Virus record (IMG/VR): IMGVR_UViG_3300012984_000014 | Location: 1-64,000 of that record | Length of the DNA stretch: 64,000 nt | Reading direction: 5' to 3' (one strand) | DNA from: a virus | Shown here: piece by piece, positions 42,100 through 50,223 of the stretch | How the letters are laid out: each line of letters begins with the position of its first letter | How positions within the stretch are numbered: the first letter of the stretch is position 1 | Notes under the pieces: generated by a model | Told to the model about the DNA's origin: nothing | Database searches by the model: none | The model's input: the letters and a program-made list of their open reading frames with translations, nothing else | Position numbers and translations under genes: made by a program

Positions 42100-43165
42100 G
42101 TTCGACATCTCGGACTACCTGGAAGGCGCGCTGAAAAGGCCGAAACCATCGGCCAACAACGAGCTGACCGCGGAGTGCCCTAGCTGCGAGAAGTGGGGCA
42201 AGTTCTACGTTAACCGCGAGTCGGGCCGCTACGTGTGCTTCAGCTGCGAGTTCCGTGGCAAGTCCATTGTCGGGCTCGTGGCGCAACTCGAAGGCCTGGA
42301 CTGGAGCGAGGCTCGGAGCTTCGTGTTCAAGCGCGCGGTCAAGTTCCGTCGGCGCGAGTCGCTTCTCAGCCTGAGCGATCGCATCCGCCTCATTCGGCCG
42401 GGTGCGGAGGTCGAAGAAGATGCGCCGACCGGACCGGTTGACTTCCCGGTGCCCAAGGGCGTCACGCCGGTTTGGAGCGAGAAGGGTGAATGGCGTCTGC
42501 CGCCCTACCTGAAGGACCGTGGCATCAAGAGTCGAACGGCCAAGGCTTGGGGCATGGGATACGTGATGGGGCGCCTCTGGCTGGACTTCCCGGGCCGTGA
42601 CAAGCCGTTCTGCTTGGCCCAACGCCTCGTGATTCCCATCAAGTGCCCGGCCGGACGCTCTTGGACGGCGCGCGACATGGACGCGGGCGGCATCCCGAAA
42701 TACCTGAATCCGCCATCCGCAGATCATCGCAGGCTGCTCATCGGCTGGAACGTGGCACGCCTGACAGGCGACCTGGTGATTTGCGAGGGTCCTCTGGACG
42801 CCGTTCGCCTCTGGCAGCACGACATCACCGCTGTGGCGCTAGGTGGCAAGGAATTGCACGACGAGCAGTTGGCCATGCTAACCGATTTGAGCCCGGAGAC
42901 GGCGGTCACGGTCATGCTGGACCCGGAGGAGCAGATTGCCCCGCTAAACGTGGCGCAACGGCTGTCTCTTCACTTCAAGTCCATTTATATGGCCAAACTT
43001 CCGTTAGGGGTTGACCCCGGATCGTCAACGCGCGAAGAGGCGCACGCCGCGGTTGACAGCGCCAAGAAGTGGTCTGGAGGACGGGCGCCGTTGCTCAGCG
43101 CTTTGCTAGAGCGCTCGCGGGCCTCCATAGATTCCAGGCATTCAAAAAAAGTTCATAAGAGCTGA
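42089..43165 (+). CDS. DNA primase, zinc-ribbon plus Toprim
   Basis: A 358-residue protein from TTG 42089, overlapping the methyltransferase by 11 bases. The N-terminal zinc finger has CPSCEKW and CFSCEFRGKSIVGLV. The core RNA-polymerase region is short. The Toprim domain has LVICEGPLDAVRLWQ (catalytic Glu), ITAVALGGKELHDEQL and TVMLDPEEQ (Asp pair with E). It is smaller than E. coli DnaG (581 residues) and similar to compact phage primases. It would act with DnaB 39726-41129. The 3' end contains an A7 run. Confidence 0.8.
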   Translation: MASEFDISDYLEGALKRPKPSANNELTAECPSCEKWGKFYVNRESGRYVCFSCEFRGKSIVGLVAQLEGLDWSEARSFVFKRAVKFRRRESLLSLSDRIRLIRPGAEVEEDAPTGPVDFPVPKGVTPVWSEKGEWRLPPYLKDRGIKSRTAKAWGMGYVMGRLWLDFPGRDKPFCLAQRLVIPIKCPAGRSWTARDMDAGGIPKYLNPPSADHRRLLIGWNVARLTGDLVICEGPLDAVRLWQHDITAVALGGKELHDEQLAMLTDLSPETAVTVMLDPEEQIAPLNVAQRLSLHFKSIYMAKLPLGVDPGSSTREEAHAAVDSAKKWSGGRAPLLSALLERSRASIDSRHSKKVHKS

Positions 43166-43177
43166 AAAAAAGTCTCG

Positions 43178-43191
43178 CCTTGTAAGCAAGG
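43178..43191 (+). promoter_or_regulatory. Hairpin in the primase-cobS spacer
   Basis: CCTTG (43178-43182) and CAAGG (43187-43191) enclose a TAAG loop, within the 74-base gap between the primase stop and ATG 43240. No T-run follows. It may slow ribosomes or RNase between the primase and AAA+ genes. Confidence 0.3.
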
Positions 43192-43239
43192 TCGCGCTAG
43201 TAATCCCTTCAAGTGAAGGCCGTGACCAAAGGAACCAAA

Positions 43240-44406
43240 ATGGGAAGCAGCACCGAAGAGTTCGACAGCAGCGGGCGCAAGAAGGTCAAGTGCGAGATCT
43301 GCGACAAGTTCTACCACCGCGTGGACGTGCACGCGAAAAAGATCCATAAGATTGAAGCTTCGGCGTATGCCAAGAAGTTCCCGCTTGCCGAGTTGATGAG
43401 CGAGTCGGCGCGCGAAAAGCAAGCAGAAGAGGAGGCGGCGGCGTTGGCTCCGCCTCTGCCCACGCCCGGAGTCGGCCCGGGGTCGTCTGCTGATATTTCC
43501 AAGCCGCTGCGCTTCGGCGCTGCTTCACTGTTCGAGCGCACGGGGCTCGAAGCCGAAGACATCATCAAGGTTCCGATGCACGATGAAAATTGGGTGATCG
43601 GCGCCAGTGAGCAAGCGAACCTCGAAGCGCTCGCCCTCGGCATCGAGATGAACGAGAACGTGTTGATCGTCGGCCCTCCCGGCGTAGGCAAGTCCACCCT
43701 CGCTCGCGAGCTGGCAAGCGTCTGCAATCAGCCGGTCACGCGTCTGAGCTTCACCGGCGAAGTCCGTGTGGGCGACTTGATGGGAGGCTCCCGGATCATC
43801 GTCGACCCGACGAGTGGCCAGGCCATCACCAAATACATTGACGGCCCGTTGCCAATCGCCGCTGAAAAAGGGCATTGGATCATCATGGAGGAGTTCGACA
43901 GCGCGCCGAGCCAAGTCACGTTCGCCATGCACTCGATGCTGGAACGCCCACGCCAACTCCGCTTGATGGAGTCGGATCGCGAGGTCGAATTCAACCAGCA
44001 CTTCCGCGTCCTCGCCACGGCGAACACCTTGGGCTATGGCGACGAGTCGGGCCTGTACGCGGGCACCGCGCCGATGAACGAGGCGCTCTTGGATCGCTTT
44101 GGGATTGTAATCCGTGTGGATTATCCCAAAAAGGAAGATGAAGTCAACATCCTGACGGAGAGGACTGGCATCAAGAAGGAGTGGGCAGAAATGTTGGTGG
44201 ACGTGGCCACGAAGGTCCGCGACGCGCAACGCCAAGAGTCGACGATGACTAGCCTCAGCCCGCGTCGCCTCATCATGTGGGCGGCGATGACGGTGAAGAT
44301 GAAGCACCCGCGCGCCGCTGCGCGCATCACAATTCTGAACAAGCTCCCGCCCCAAGATCATGTCTTTGTCGAAGGCATCATCCAACGTCTGTTTGGTGGA
44401 AAATGA
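43240..44406 (+). CDS. cobS: CobS/MoxR-like AAA+ ATPase with N-terminal zinc finger
   Basis: A 388-residue protein. ATG 43240 is preferred to GTG 43213 because AAAGGA precedes it. Residues 18-38 form a C2H2-type finger (CEICDKFYHRVDVHAKKIH), which ordinary CobS lacks in this form. The AAA+ core has LIVGPPGVGKSTLARELASV (Walker A, about residue 146), WIIMEEFDSAPSQVTFAMHS (Walker B), a LATANTLGYGDESGLYAG sensor region and ALLDRFGIVIRVDYP. It is followed at once by a CobT-like VWA partner, the usual MoxR-VWA pair. Magnesium or cobalt chelation is not implied by homology alone. Confidence 0.75.
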   Translation: MGSSTEEFDSSGRKKVKCEICDKFYHRVDVHAKKIHKIEASAYAKKFPLAELMSESAREKQAEEEAAALAPPLPTPGVGPGSSADISKPLRFGAASLFERTGLEAEDIIKVPMHDENWVIGASEQANLEALALGIEMNENVLIVGPPGVGKSTLARELASVCNQPVTRLSFTGEVRVGDLMGGSRIIVDPTSGQAITKYIDGPLPIAAEKGHWIIMEEFDSAPSQVTFAMHSMLERPRQLRLMESDREVEFNQHFRVLATANTLGYGDESGLYAGTAPMNEALLDRFGIVIRVDYPKKEDEVNILTERTGIKKEWAEMLVDVATKVRDAQRQESTMTSLSPRRLIMWAAMTVKMKHPRAAARITILNKLPPQDHVFVEGIIQRLFGGK

Positions 44407-46415
44407 GCAGCGCGGCCAAAACCAAGGTTGGAGGCGTTGACCCTTCCCTGCTGGGGTTGGTCGGGCCGTTCACCAAGATCGCCCGCGCGATGTCGTCGCA
44501 ATGGAACGTGACGATCATCCCGAGCGGATTCTCTTGCAAGACGGACGGGAAAACCATCTACATCCCGTTCACATCGGACTTCCTCCCGGAAAGCCAACGC
44601 CAGCAGTTGCACGGGATGCTGGATCACGAAGTCTGTCACGTGGTGGAAGAGCAGGAACACACATCCGCGGGCCGCGCCACCCCGATGGACATCCTGAAGG
44701 GCGAGAAGAACAAGACCATTCGGATGCTCACCAACTGCGTCGAAGACGTCCGGATTGAGATCAAGTGGAGCCGGGTCTATCCCGGGGTGGCCGAGAACTT
44801 GAATGCCATCAATCTGGAGTCTGCTCGCGCTTGGGAAAAGAAGCCGGAGGCGCGGCCGAACTTCTGGGATCGTTTAGGGTGTGCTTTCATTCTGAAGGCG
44901 CGCGGAATCGAACCGACTTGGGTTGGAAAAGAAACGTTGGAAGCTTTGGACAAAGTGTCCGAAGAATTGGAGGAATCACGCAATATTCGTTGGGCACAAG
45001 ATAGCTACGACATCGCGGAACGGATCTACAAGAAGCTGAAGGCGGACGCCGAAGAAACGCTGGAACGCGACAAGAAGGCCAAGGAAGAGAAGGGGAAGGG
45101 CAAGAAAAAGAAGAAGGTCAAGGTCAAGGTCGTTGAAGACGACGAGCCAGCCCCCGAGGGCGACGCGGAAGAAGGCGACGAAGCCGGAGAGCTCGAAGAC
45201 GGCGACACAGTTCGCAAGGGCAAGGCCGGATCGTCTGGCGACGATGGAACTGAGATCGAAACGGACGACGACACGGGCGGCCCGGAGTCGGACGAGGACG
45301 AAGAGGAGAAGAGCGCTGGCGGCGAAGCGGAAGCCGATGAAGAGGGCGAGGACGAAGAAAAGGCCGACAGCAAAGGCGGTTCTCCGGATGAAGATTCAGA
45401 GCCGACCGAGGAAGAAGTTGCGCGCGCCAAGGAGGTCGTCGAAGGCGAGTCGTCTACGGACGACCTGATGGACGAAGTGAAGTCGGACGTCGAGAAGGCC
45501 GCGCGCTCGGACGCGCGAACCCATCGCCGCTACGTGCCCGACTTCGATATGAAGAAGCTGGACAAGTGGATCAAGCCGTCGCCAACGTTCGACGCAGACG
45601 TCAACTACAAGAACGCGCGCGCGGAGGTCCAGTCGCAGATCGGCGCCATCCGTTCCAAGCAGCTCGCCTACATACAGACCATTACTCGAAAGCGCCTGGT
45701 GCCGAACCAAGACGCCGGCCGTTTGGACACCCAGCGCCTCGCGTCGGTTCGTACGGGCGCCACCGACGTCTTCAACTTCATCAAGAAGGGCCGAAACCTG
45801 GACACCTCGTTCGAGGTTCTTCTGGACCTCTCCGGCTCGATGGGTTCTGGAGACGCCCCGGGCCGCGCTGCCTATTACGCCAAGCGCACCGCCATTGCCC
45901 TGGCAGAGCCTTGGGAATCGCTTCGGATCCCGTTCGAGATCATCGGGTTCACCAACAATCACATGCGCGGTTCGTTCCGATCCGGAGACCCGGATGCCGT
46001 CCGAAGGTGTCCCTTTGACTTCTACATTTTCAAGGGCTGGAATGAGCGCATGGCAGCGTGTCGGACGCGCTTTTCAGCGATCCGAGGCTATGACGACAAC
46101 GCAGACGGCGAGGCTGTCCACGCCGCTGCTTGCCGCCTCGCGGTCCGCCCCGAGAAGCGACGGATCTTGGTGGTTGTCTCCGACGGCCTCCCGTGCCATT
46201 CTGGCATCAGCCGTTCCGCTCTCGATGATCACCTCAGGGAGACCGTCCGCCAGATCACCCGTGCTGGCATTGAGGTCATCGGCGTCGGCGCCGGAACGGA
46301 CGCACCCGCGCAATTCTACAACAAGTCAACCGGCGCCAGCAACATGATCATCAAGGATCTGAACAAACTCGCCACGACGCTTTTCAAAACTCTTCGAGAC
46401 AGGATGCTGAAATGA
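44403..46415 (+). CDS. cobT: CobT-like VWA protein with HExxH motif and acidic middle
   Basis: A 670-residue protein from ATG 44403 (ATGA overlap). Residues 70-85 carry LDHEVCHVVEEQEH, an HExxH zincin motif. A Lys-rich then Asp/Glu-rich disordered stretch runs from about 220 to 345. Residues 465-670 form a von Willebrand A domain: EVLLDLSGSMGSGDAP is the MIDAS, with IGFTNNHM and VSDGLP later. CobT of cobaltochelatase has the same order of acidic middle and VWA end. The motor partner is CobS just upstream. No CobN is seen in the window. Confidence 0.75.
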   Translation: MSSAAKTKVGGVDPSLLGLVGPFTKIARAMSSQWNVTIIPSGFSCKTDGKTIYIPFTSDFLPESQRQQLHGMLDHEVCHVVEEQEHTSAGRATPMDILKGEKNKTIRMLTNCVEDVRIEIKWSRVYPGVAENLNAINLESARAWEKKPEARPNFWDRLGCAFILKARGIEPTWVGKETLEALDKVSEELEESRNIRWAQDSYDIAERIYKKLKADAEETLERDKKAKEEKGKGKKKKKVKVKVVEDDEPAPEGDAEEGDEAGELEDGDTVRKGKAGSSGDDGTEIETDDDTGGPESDEDEEEKSAGGEAEADEEGEDEEKADSKGGSPDEDSEPTEEEVARAKEVVEGESSTDDLMDEVKSDVEKAARSDARTHRRYVPDFDMKKLDKWIKPSPTFDADVNYKNARAEVQSQIGAIRSKQLAYIQTITRKRLVPNQDAGRLDTQRLASVRTGATDVFNFIKKGRNLDTSFEVLLDLSGSMGSGDAPGRAAYYAKRTAIALAEPWESLRIPFEIIGFTNNHMRGSFRSGDPDAVRRCPFDFYIFKGWNERMAACRTRFSAIRGYDDNADGEAVHAAACRLAVRPEKRRILVVVSDGLPCHSGISRSALDDHLRETVRQITRAGIEVIGVGAGTDAPAQFYNKSTGASNMIIKDLNKLATTLFKTLRDRMLK

Positions 46416-47473
46416 TCCAGGGCCAGGTGGACCACGAATTGTACGAAGACATCGAGCGTGAGCTGATGCCCATCATCCGCTCCGCGGCGCGGCGCTTCGC
46501 GCCCGGCCTCGGAATCAGCACTGAGGATGCCGTCCAAGAGGGGCGCCTGGCGCTGATGCTCGCTCTGAAGGGATATGACTACAACGCCAGCAAGGGCGGG
46601 ATTTACAACTTTGCCCGCAAGACCATCCGGAACGCGATGTGCGGTCTGCTCTACTCGGCCACGACGCAGAGCCGATGCCCGCGCGTGGTGATGGAAGAGA
46701 ACGGCGAGCTGGTTGTTGTGAAGATGTGGCCGGCTCTGACGGACGTTCCCGAGGTCCATCCGGACAGGGATGCCAAGACGCCTGAAGAACTGGCGATCGA
46801 AAGCGAGTTCACGGACAAAATCCGTGTACTTCGTATGCGCTTGGTCAATCGCCTAAATCCTTTTCAGCTGAAAGTCTTGAGTTGCATTTCCAGAAACAAC
46901 GTTCTTTTTGAGACATTCTTGCGCAATCGAGACGAGCCCGAGGCGACGCACGCTCTCATCGGCGAGTGGCTTGGAATGGGAATGGACGAAGACGGCGAAG
47001 CCAAATTGGCCTCGGGCAATCGCCACACCAAAAAGAATGCCGTTGATTGGGCCGTCCACAGAATCAAGCAGCACTTCACGGTTCTGATGGAGGCCGAATT
47101 CAGCGACATCGTGGAGGAGGCCATACAAGCCGGGAAGTGGCCCATGTTTTACGTTTCGACGAAGCAAAACGACAAGTCCTTCATTCAGGGCATCATCGAG
47201 AAGCGCTCGCTGGACGCGCGCCCGATCTCCTCCCCTGAAATCAAGGCCCGTACCGGCAAGGACGGGACGCGAGCCGTCCGGCACATCGAAACGTATTCGT
47301 GGGGCTCGGTCATCATGCTAAGTTTTGGCGAAAATGCAGCAACCGTAGTTGCCGAAGGACGATTCAACGCCATCAGCGGCGAGGTCCTTCAGCCGTCGGG
47401 CTCCTGGAAGTCCATTCTGGACGTTGTTCCCTGGTACGTCAAAGCGTCGCACTTTATCAACGAAAAGGGCTGA
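46412..47473 (+). CDS. Sigma-factor-like transcription protein
   Basis: A 353-residue protein from ATG 46412 (ATGA). Residues 15-90 resemble sigma70 region 2: IIRSAARRFAPGLGISTEDA, VQEGRLALMLALKGYDYN and SKGGIYNFARKTIRNAM. Residues 125-160 contain a second helical region. The long C-terminal half (SSPEIKARTG, AVRHIETYSWGSVI) is not typical of sigma factors. It may direct host RNA polymerase to late structural genes. No consensus phage promoter set could be picked out by eye to prove that. Confidence 0.6.
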   Translation: MIQGQVDHELYEDIERELMPIIRSAARRFAPGLGISTEDAVQEGRLALMLALKGYDYNASKGGIYNFARKTIRNAMCGLLYSATTQSRCPRVVMEENGELVVVKMWPALTDVPEVHPDRDAKTPEELAIESEFTDKIRVLRMRLVNRLNPFQLKVLSCISRNNVLFETFLRNRDEPEATHALIGEWLGMGMDEDGEAKLASGNRHTKKNAVDWAVHRIKQHFTVLMEAEFSDIVEEAIQAGKWPMFYVSTKQNDKSFIQGIIEKRSLDARPISSPEIKARTGKDGTRAVRHIETYSWGSVIMLSFGENAATVVAEGRFNAISGEVLQPSGSWKSILDVVPWYVKASHFINEKG

Positions 47474-47474
47474 A

Positions 47475-48344
47475 ATGGCTGACAAGAGGATGCCGCGGTG
47501 CCTCGGCTCATTCGAGGAAGACGACCCGCAATGCGATGGCGATCCTGTAGGAAAGACAGAAGCCGAGCGCGCGCCATGCGCATATCGCGATAGGTGCGCC
47601 GGCTTCGTGAAGCTGATGCAGATCACCAAGCGGCCGCGGGATTACTTCATCAGGACGATGGAAGTGATCGGGCAAGGCAAGTCCAAGCCGGTCGCTTACA
47701 CATTCGCAAATCATGAAGGGTTCGAGGAGCAGGTGAACGAGCAGATTCTGCTGTATGGAATCCACGGCGGACGAGCGCGCAACGAAAAGCCGTTGAAGCC
47801 TCGAATGGTGGTGAAAAAGACGCCGAAGGTAACGGGGCTCAGGAAGCCACCTAGGCCCACCAAGGCGTTTGCTCGGGCCGGGGCCAAGGCTCGGGCCAAG
47901 CAAACTCGGGACGGCCGCGAGAAGTCAAAAGAGGTGGGACAGTGGTACATCAAGCGCGTGGCGACTCGTTTGGCACGGAAGGTGGCTGCGTTCGAGGAGT
48001 CCGCGCGCCCTGGCGAGTTGTTCCTTGTGGACCGGCTCGAATCCTCCAACTACTGTGCCTTGTACTGCAAGGGGAAGACGCGGCGGATCGCGATCACGAG
48101 TTACCTGTACAAGCCGAACAGGGGGCTGATCGAGGTCCGCCTGGCAGTGGCGTTTGCGGACTACATGACAGCGTGCTCACGCTCGGAGCGTGATGGGCTC
48201 GCCCCGGTCGACCACACAGGCAAAGACGGGGCTTTCAAGGTGCGAATCATGAACGTTGACTCGCACAACGCGAGCGTGATAGCAGAGACGCTTTCCAAGG
48301 TGGACAAGCGCGGCGGCTTCGCGTTCCCAGAGGCAAGAACATGA
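47475..48344 (+). CDS. Hypothetical protein with N-terminal Cys cluster
   Basis: A 289-residue protein starting at ATG 47475, one base after the sigma stop. The N-terminus has four spaced Cys (RCLGSF, PQCDG, PCAYRDRC), which could bind zinc or an iron-sulfur cluster. A basic linker (PRPTKAFARAGAKARAKQTR) follows, then a C-terminal alpha/beta region (ELFLVDRLESSNYCALYCKG, AFKVRIMNVDSHNASVIAET). No family is recognised. It ends in the ATGA coupling to the FAD gene, so it may belong to the nucleotide cassette. Confidence 0.5.
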   Translation: MADKRMPRCLGSFEEDDPQCDGDPVGKTEAERAPCAYRDRCAGFVKLMQITKRPRDYFIRTMEVIGQGKSKPVAYTFANHEGFEEQVNEQILLYGIHGGRARNEKPLKPRMVVKKTPKVTGLRKPPRPTKAFARAGAKARAKQTRDGREKSKEVGQWYIKRVATRLARKVAAFEESARPGELFLVDRLESSNYCALYCKGKTRRIAITSYLYKPNRGLIEVRLAVAFADYMTACSRSERDGLAPVDHTGKDGAFKVRIMNVDSHNASVIAETLSKVDKRGGFAFPEART

Positions 48345-49330
48345 AGAAGAAAATGGTGATCGTCGGCGGAGGTATCTCGGGCTTGATCGCGTCCTGGGTG
48401 TACACGCAGGTGCCCGGGCTCGACGTCGTGGTGCTGGAGCCGGGGAAGCCGGGCGGAGACTTCGCGGCCGGCGGGCTCAAGTACATCCACAAGACGGACC
48501 CGATGGAGGAGCTGCTTCAAGACCTCCGAATCACTTACACAGACTACAGCGTTCAGGGCGGCATCCTGCTCCACGGCGCCGTGGAGCCTTTCCCGGCAGT
48601 CCTCAAAGGGATGGACAAGGGGCGCGCGCTACGGATTCAGCACGATCACTACCGCAAGACACGCCAGATCGAGCCCGACGCCTTTGCCGCGCGCTCGATG
48701 AACGACCCTGAAAGCTCGGGCCCGCGGAAGGCGCTCCGCTGCGATATGGAAAGGATGCTCAAGGACTTGATCGGGCTCGCGCCGATCGCAAAGGATGGCT
48801 GCGCGCGCATCGATCCTCACCGTGTAATCGGGACGTCGGGCAATCAATACCTGTTCGACTACCTGCTGCTGACCATCCCGATCTGGGTGATCAAGACCAT
48901 GGTCTGGTTCCCGCTCCCGGACACGATGGCCATCAAGCTGAACCTCGTGATGGTCGACCCGCCGGAGAAGGTCGACGCCTTTGCCCAGTGGGATTACGTC
49001 TACACGCCATACACACCCGAGAACATGATCCATCGGATCAGCCCGCGCGACGGCGGCTACACGTGCGAGTTCAACGGCGCCTGGGAGGAGGGCGACGGAA
49101 CCGGGGACAAACTCACCTCTGAGCTCAACTTCCTGTTCCCGGGCGGCTGGGCGCTCGCGCGGACGCTGAAGGGCCTCAACGGACACCTGCTGCCGATGAC
49201 CACCAAGCCCGTCTGGCCCGACAACATCCGCCCGCTCGGGCGCTTTGCGCAGTGGGATCCGCGGATGACCTCCGACGTCGTGCTCAGTACGTGTCTGGAA
49301 CAGGCAAAAGCATGGAATCTGACTACCTAG
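48341..49330 (+). CDS. FAD-dependent amine-oxidase-like oxidoreductase
   Basis: A 329-residue protein from ATG 48341. The N-terminus MVIVGGGISGLIASW is a dinucleotide-binding Rossmann motif, followed by VVVLEPGKPGGDF with Glu to bind ribose and a second GG pair. Residues 90-200 carry HDHYRKTRQIEP and YLFDYLLLTIPIWVIKTM. The C-terminal LKGLNGHLLPMTTKPVWPDN and SDVVLSTCLEQAKAW fit the FAD-closing helix of amine-oxidase, protoporphyrinogen-oxidase or UDP-galactopyranose-mutase-like enzymes. It is shorter than most of these (about 400-500). Substrate is unknown. It is coupled to the MazG-HAD gene. Confidence 0.65.
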   Translation: MKKKMVIVGGGISGLIASWVYTQVPGLDVVVLEPGKPGGDFAAGGLKYIHKTDPMEELLQDLRITYTDYSVQGGILLHGAVEPFPAVLKGMDKGRALRIQHDHYRKTRQIEPDAFAARSMNDPESSGPRKALRCDMERMLKDLIGLAPIAKDGCARIDPHRVIGTSGNQYLFDYLLLTIPIWVIKTMVWFPLPDTMAIKLNLVMVDPPEKVDAFAQWDYVYTPYTPENMIHRISPRDGGYTCEFNGAWEEGDGTGDKLTSELNFLFPGGWALARTLKGLNGHLLPMTTKPVWPDNIRPLGRFAQWDPRMTSDVVLSTCLEQAKAWNLTT

Positions 49331-50217
49331 TCAGGATGTGGGCTGCCCAAGAGCAGCAGCAGCGTGAACTAGGGCTCGACCCCGCGGAACTGAGCGACGT
49401 CGAACGGCGACGCCTAGGTGATGATCTCGCGCTCCTCCTGCACGAGGAGGCGTCAGAGCTGGGGCGCCTTTCCGGAGGCTACAAGCGGCACATCCTGCGT
49501 GCGTCGAAGGTGGACCGTCACGCGGTCGCGTTCGAGTGCGCGGACGTGCTGAAGACGATGCTGGCCCAGGCGCAACTCCACGGCGTGACGCTAGGCGAGT
49601 TGGTCGACGCCTTCACGCAGAAGACCGAGGCCGTGCGCCAGAAGGCGCTCGCCGAACACCTGGAGCTGAGCGAGTCCTGCCGCGTCCTGTGCGTGGACGT
49701 GGACGACGTGATCTGCGACCTCGAACCTTGGCGCGACGAGTTGAAGAAGCTCGGGCCCGTCGAAGCAGCGGCCGCGCTCCGCCTCGAAGCGTCGGAGGAC
49801 ATGAAGAACGCCTTTTACTCGGGCGGACGCTTCCGCGAGATGGCGGCCGTTCCCGGAGCTGCCGAAGGACTCGCGCGCGTCTCCGCGGCCGGGGTCAAGA
49901 TCGTCCTCATCACGGCGCGCCCCCAGTGGCAGTACAAGCGCCTCCATTCTGACACGGTCTACTGGCTAAACCGCGAGGGAATGACGTACGACCTCCTGCT
50001 GTTCAGCCGGAACAAGGTGGAGGCCGTCTATGACCACGTGCGCCCGGCGTGGCCCATCGCTTTCGTGGAAGACCACCCGGTCAATGCCGATGCAATCGCT
50101 GAAGCTGGCATTCAAGTCCTTCTGTACGATCAACCACACAATCGTCACGTTTCAGCGAAGTCAGGGATCACCCGGGTAGCTAGCTGGACCGATATCACAA
50201 CGAAGTTGGGAGTGTAA
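49312..50217 (+). CDS. MazG-like NTP pyrophosphatase fused to HAD deoxynucleotidase
   Basis: A 301-residue protein from ATG 49312, inside the end of the FAD gene. Residues 25-120 match all-alpha NTP pyrophosphatases: LLHEEASELGRL and VAFECADVLKTMLAQA supply the ExxE and ExxD metal ligands. Residues 125-300 match 5'(3')-deoxyribonucleotidases of the HAD fold: VLCVDVDDVICDLEPW (motif I, nucleophile Asp), VKIVLITARPQW (motif II), RNKVEAVYD (motif III Lys) and IAFVEDHPVNADAI (motif IV). The two would convert an NTP to NMP and then to nucleoside. The fusion points to a single, coupled removal pathway. Confidence 0.75.
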   Translation: MESDYLVRMWAAQEQQQRELGLDPAELSDVERRRLGDDLALLLHEEASELGRLSGGYKRHILRASKVDRHAVAFECADVLKTMLAQAQLHGVTLGELVDAFTQKTEAVRQKALAEHLELSESCRVLCVDVDDVICDLEPWRDELKKLGPVEAAAALRLEASEDMKNAFYSGGRFREMAAVPGAAEGLARVSAAGVKIVLITARPQWQYKRLHSDTVYWLNREGMTYDLLLFSRNKVEAVYDHVRPAWPIAFVEDHPVNADAIAEAGIQVLLYDQPHNRHVSAKSGITRVASWTDITTKLGV

Positions 50218-50223
50218 TCTGAA

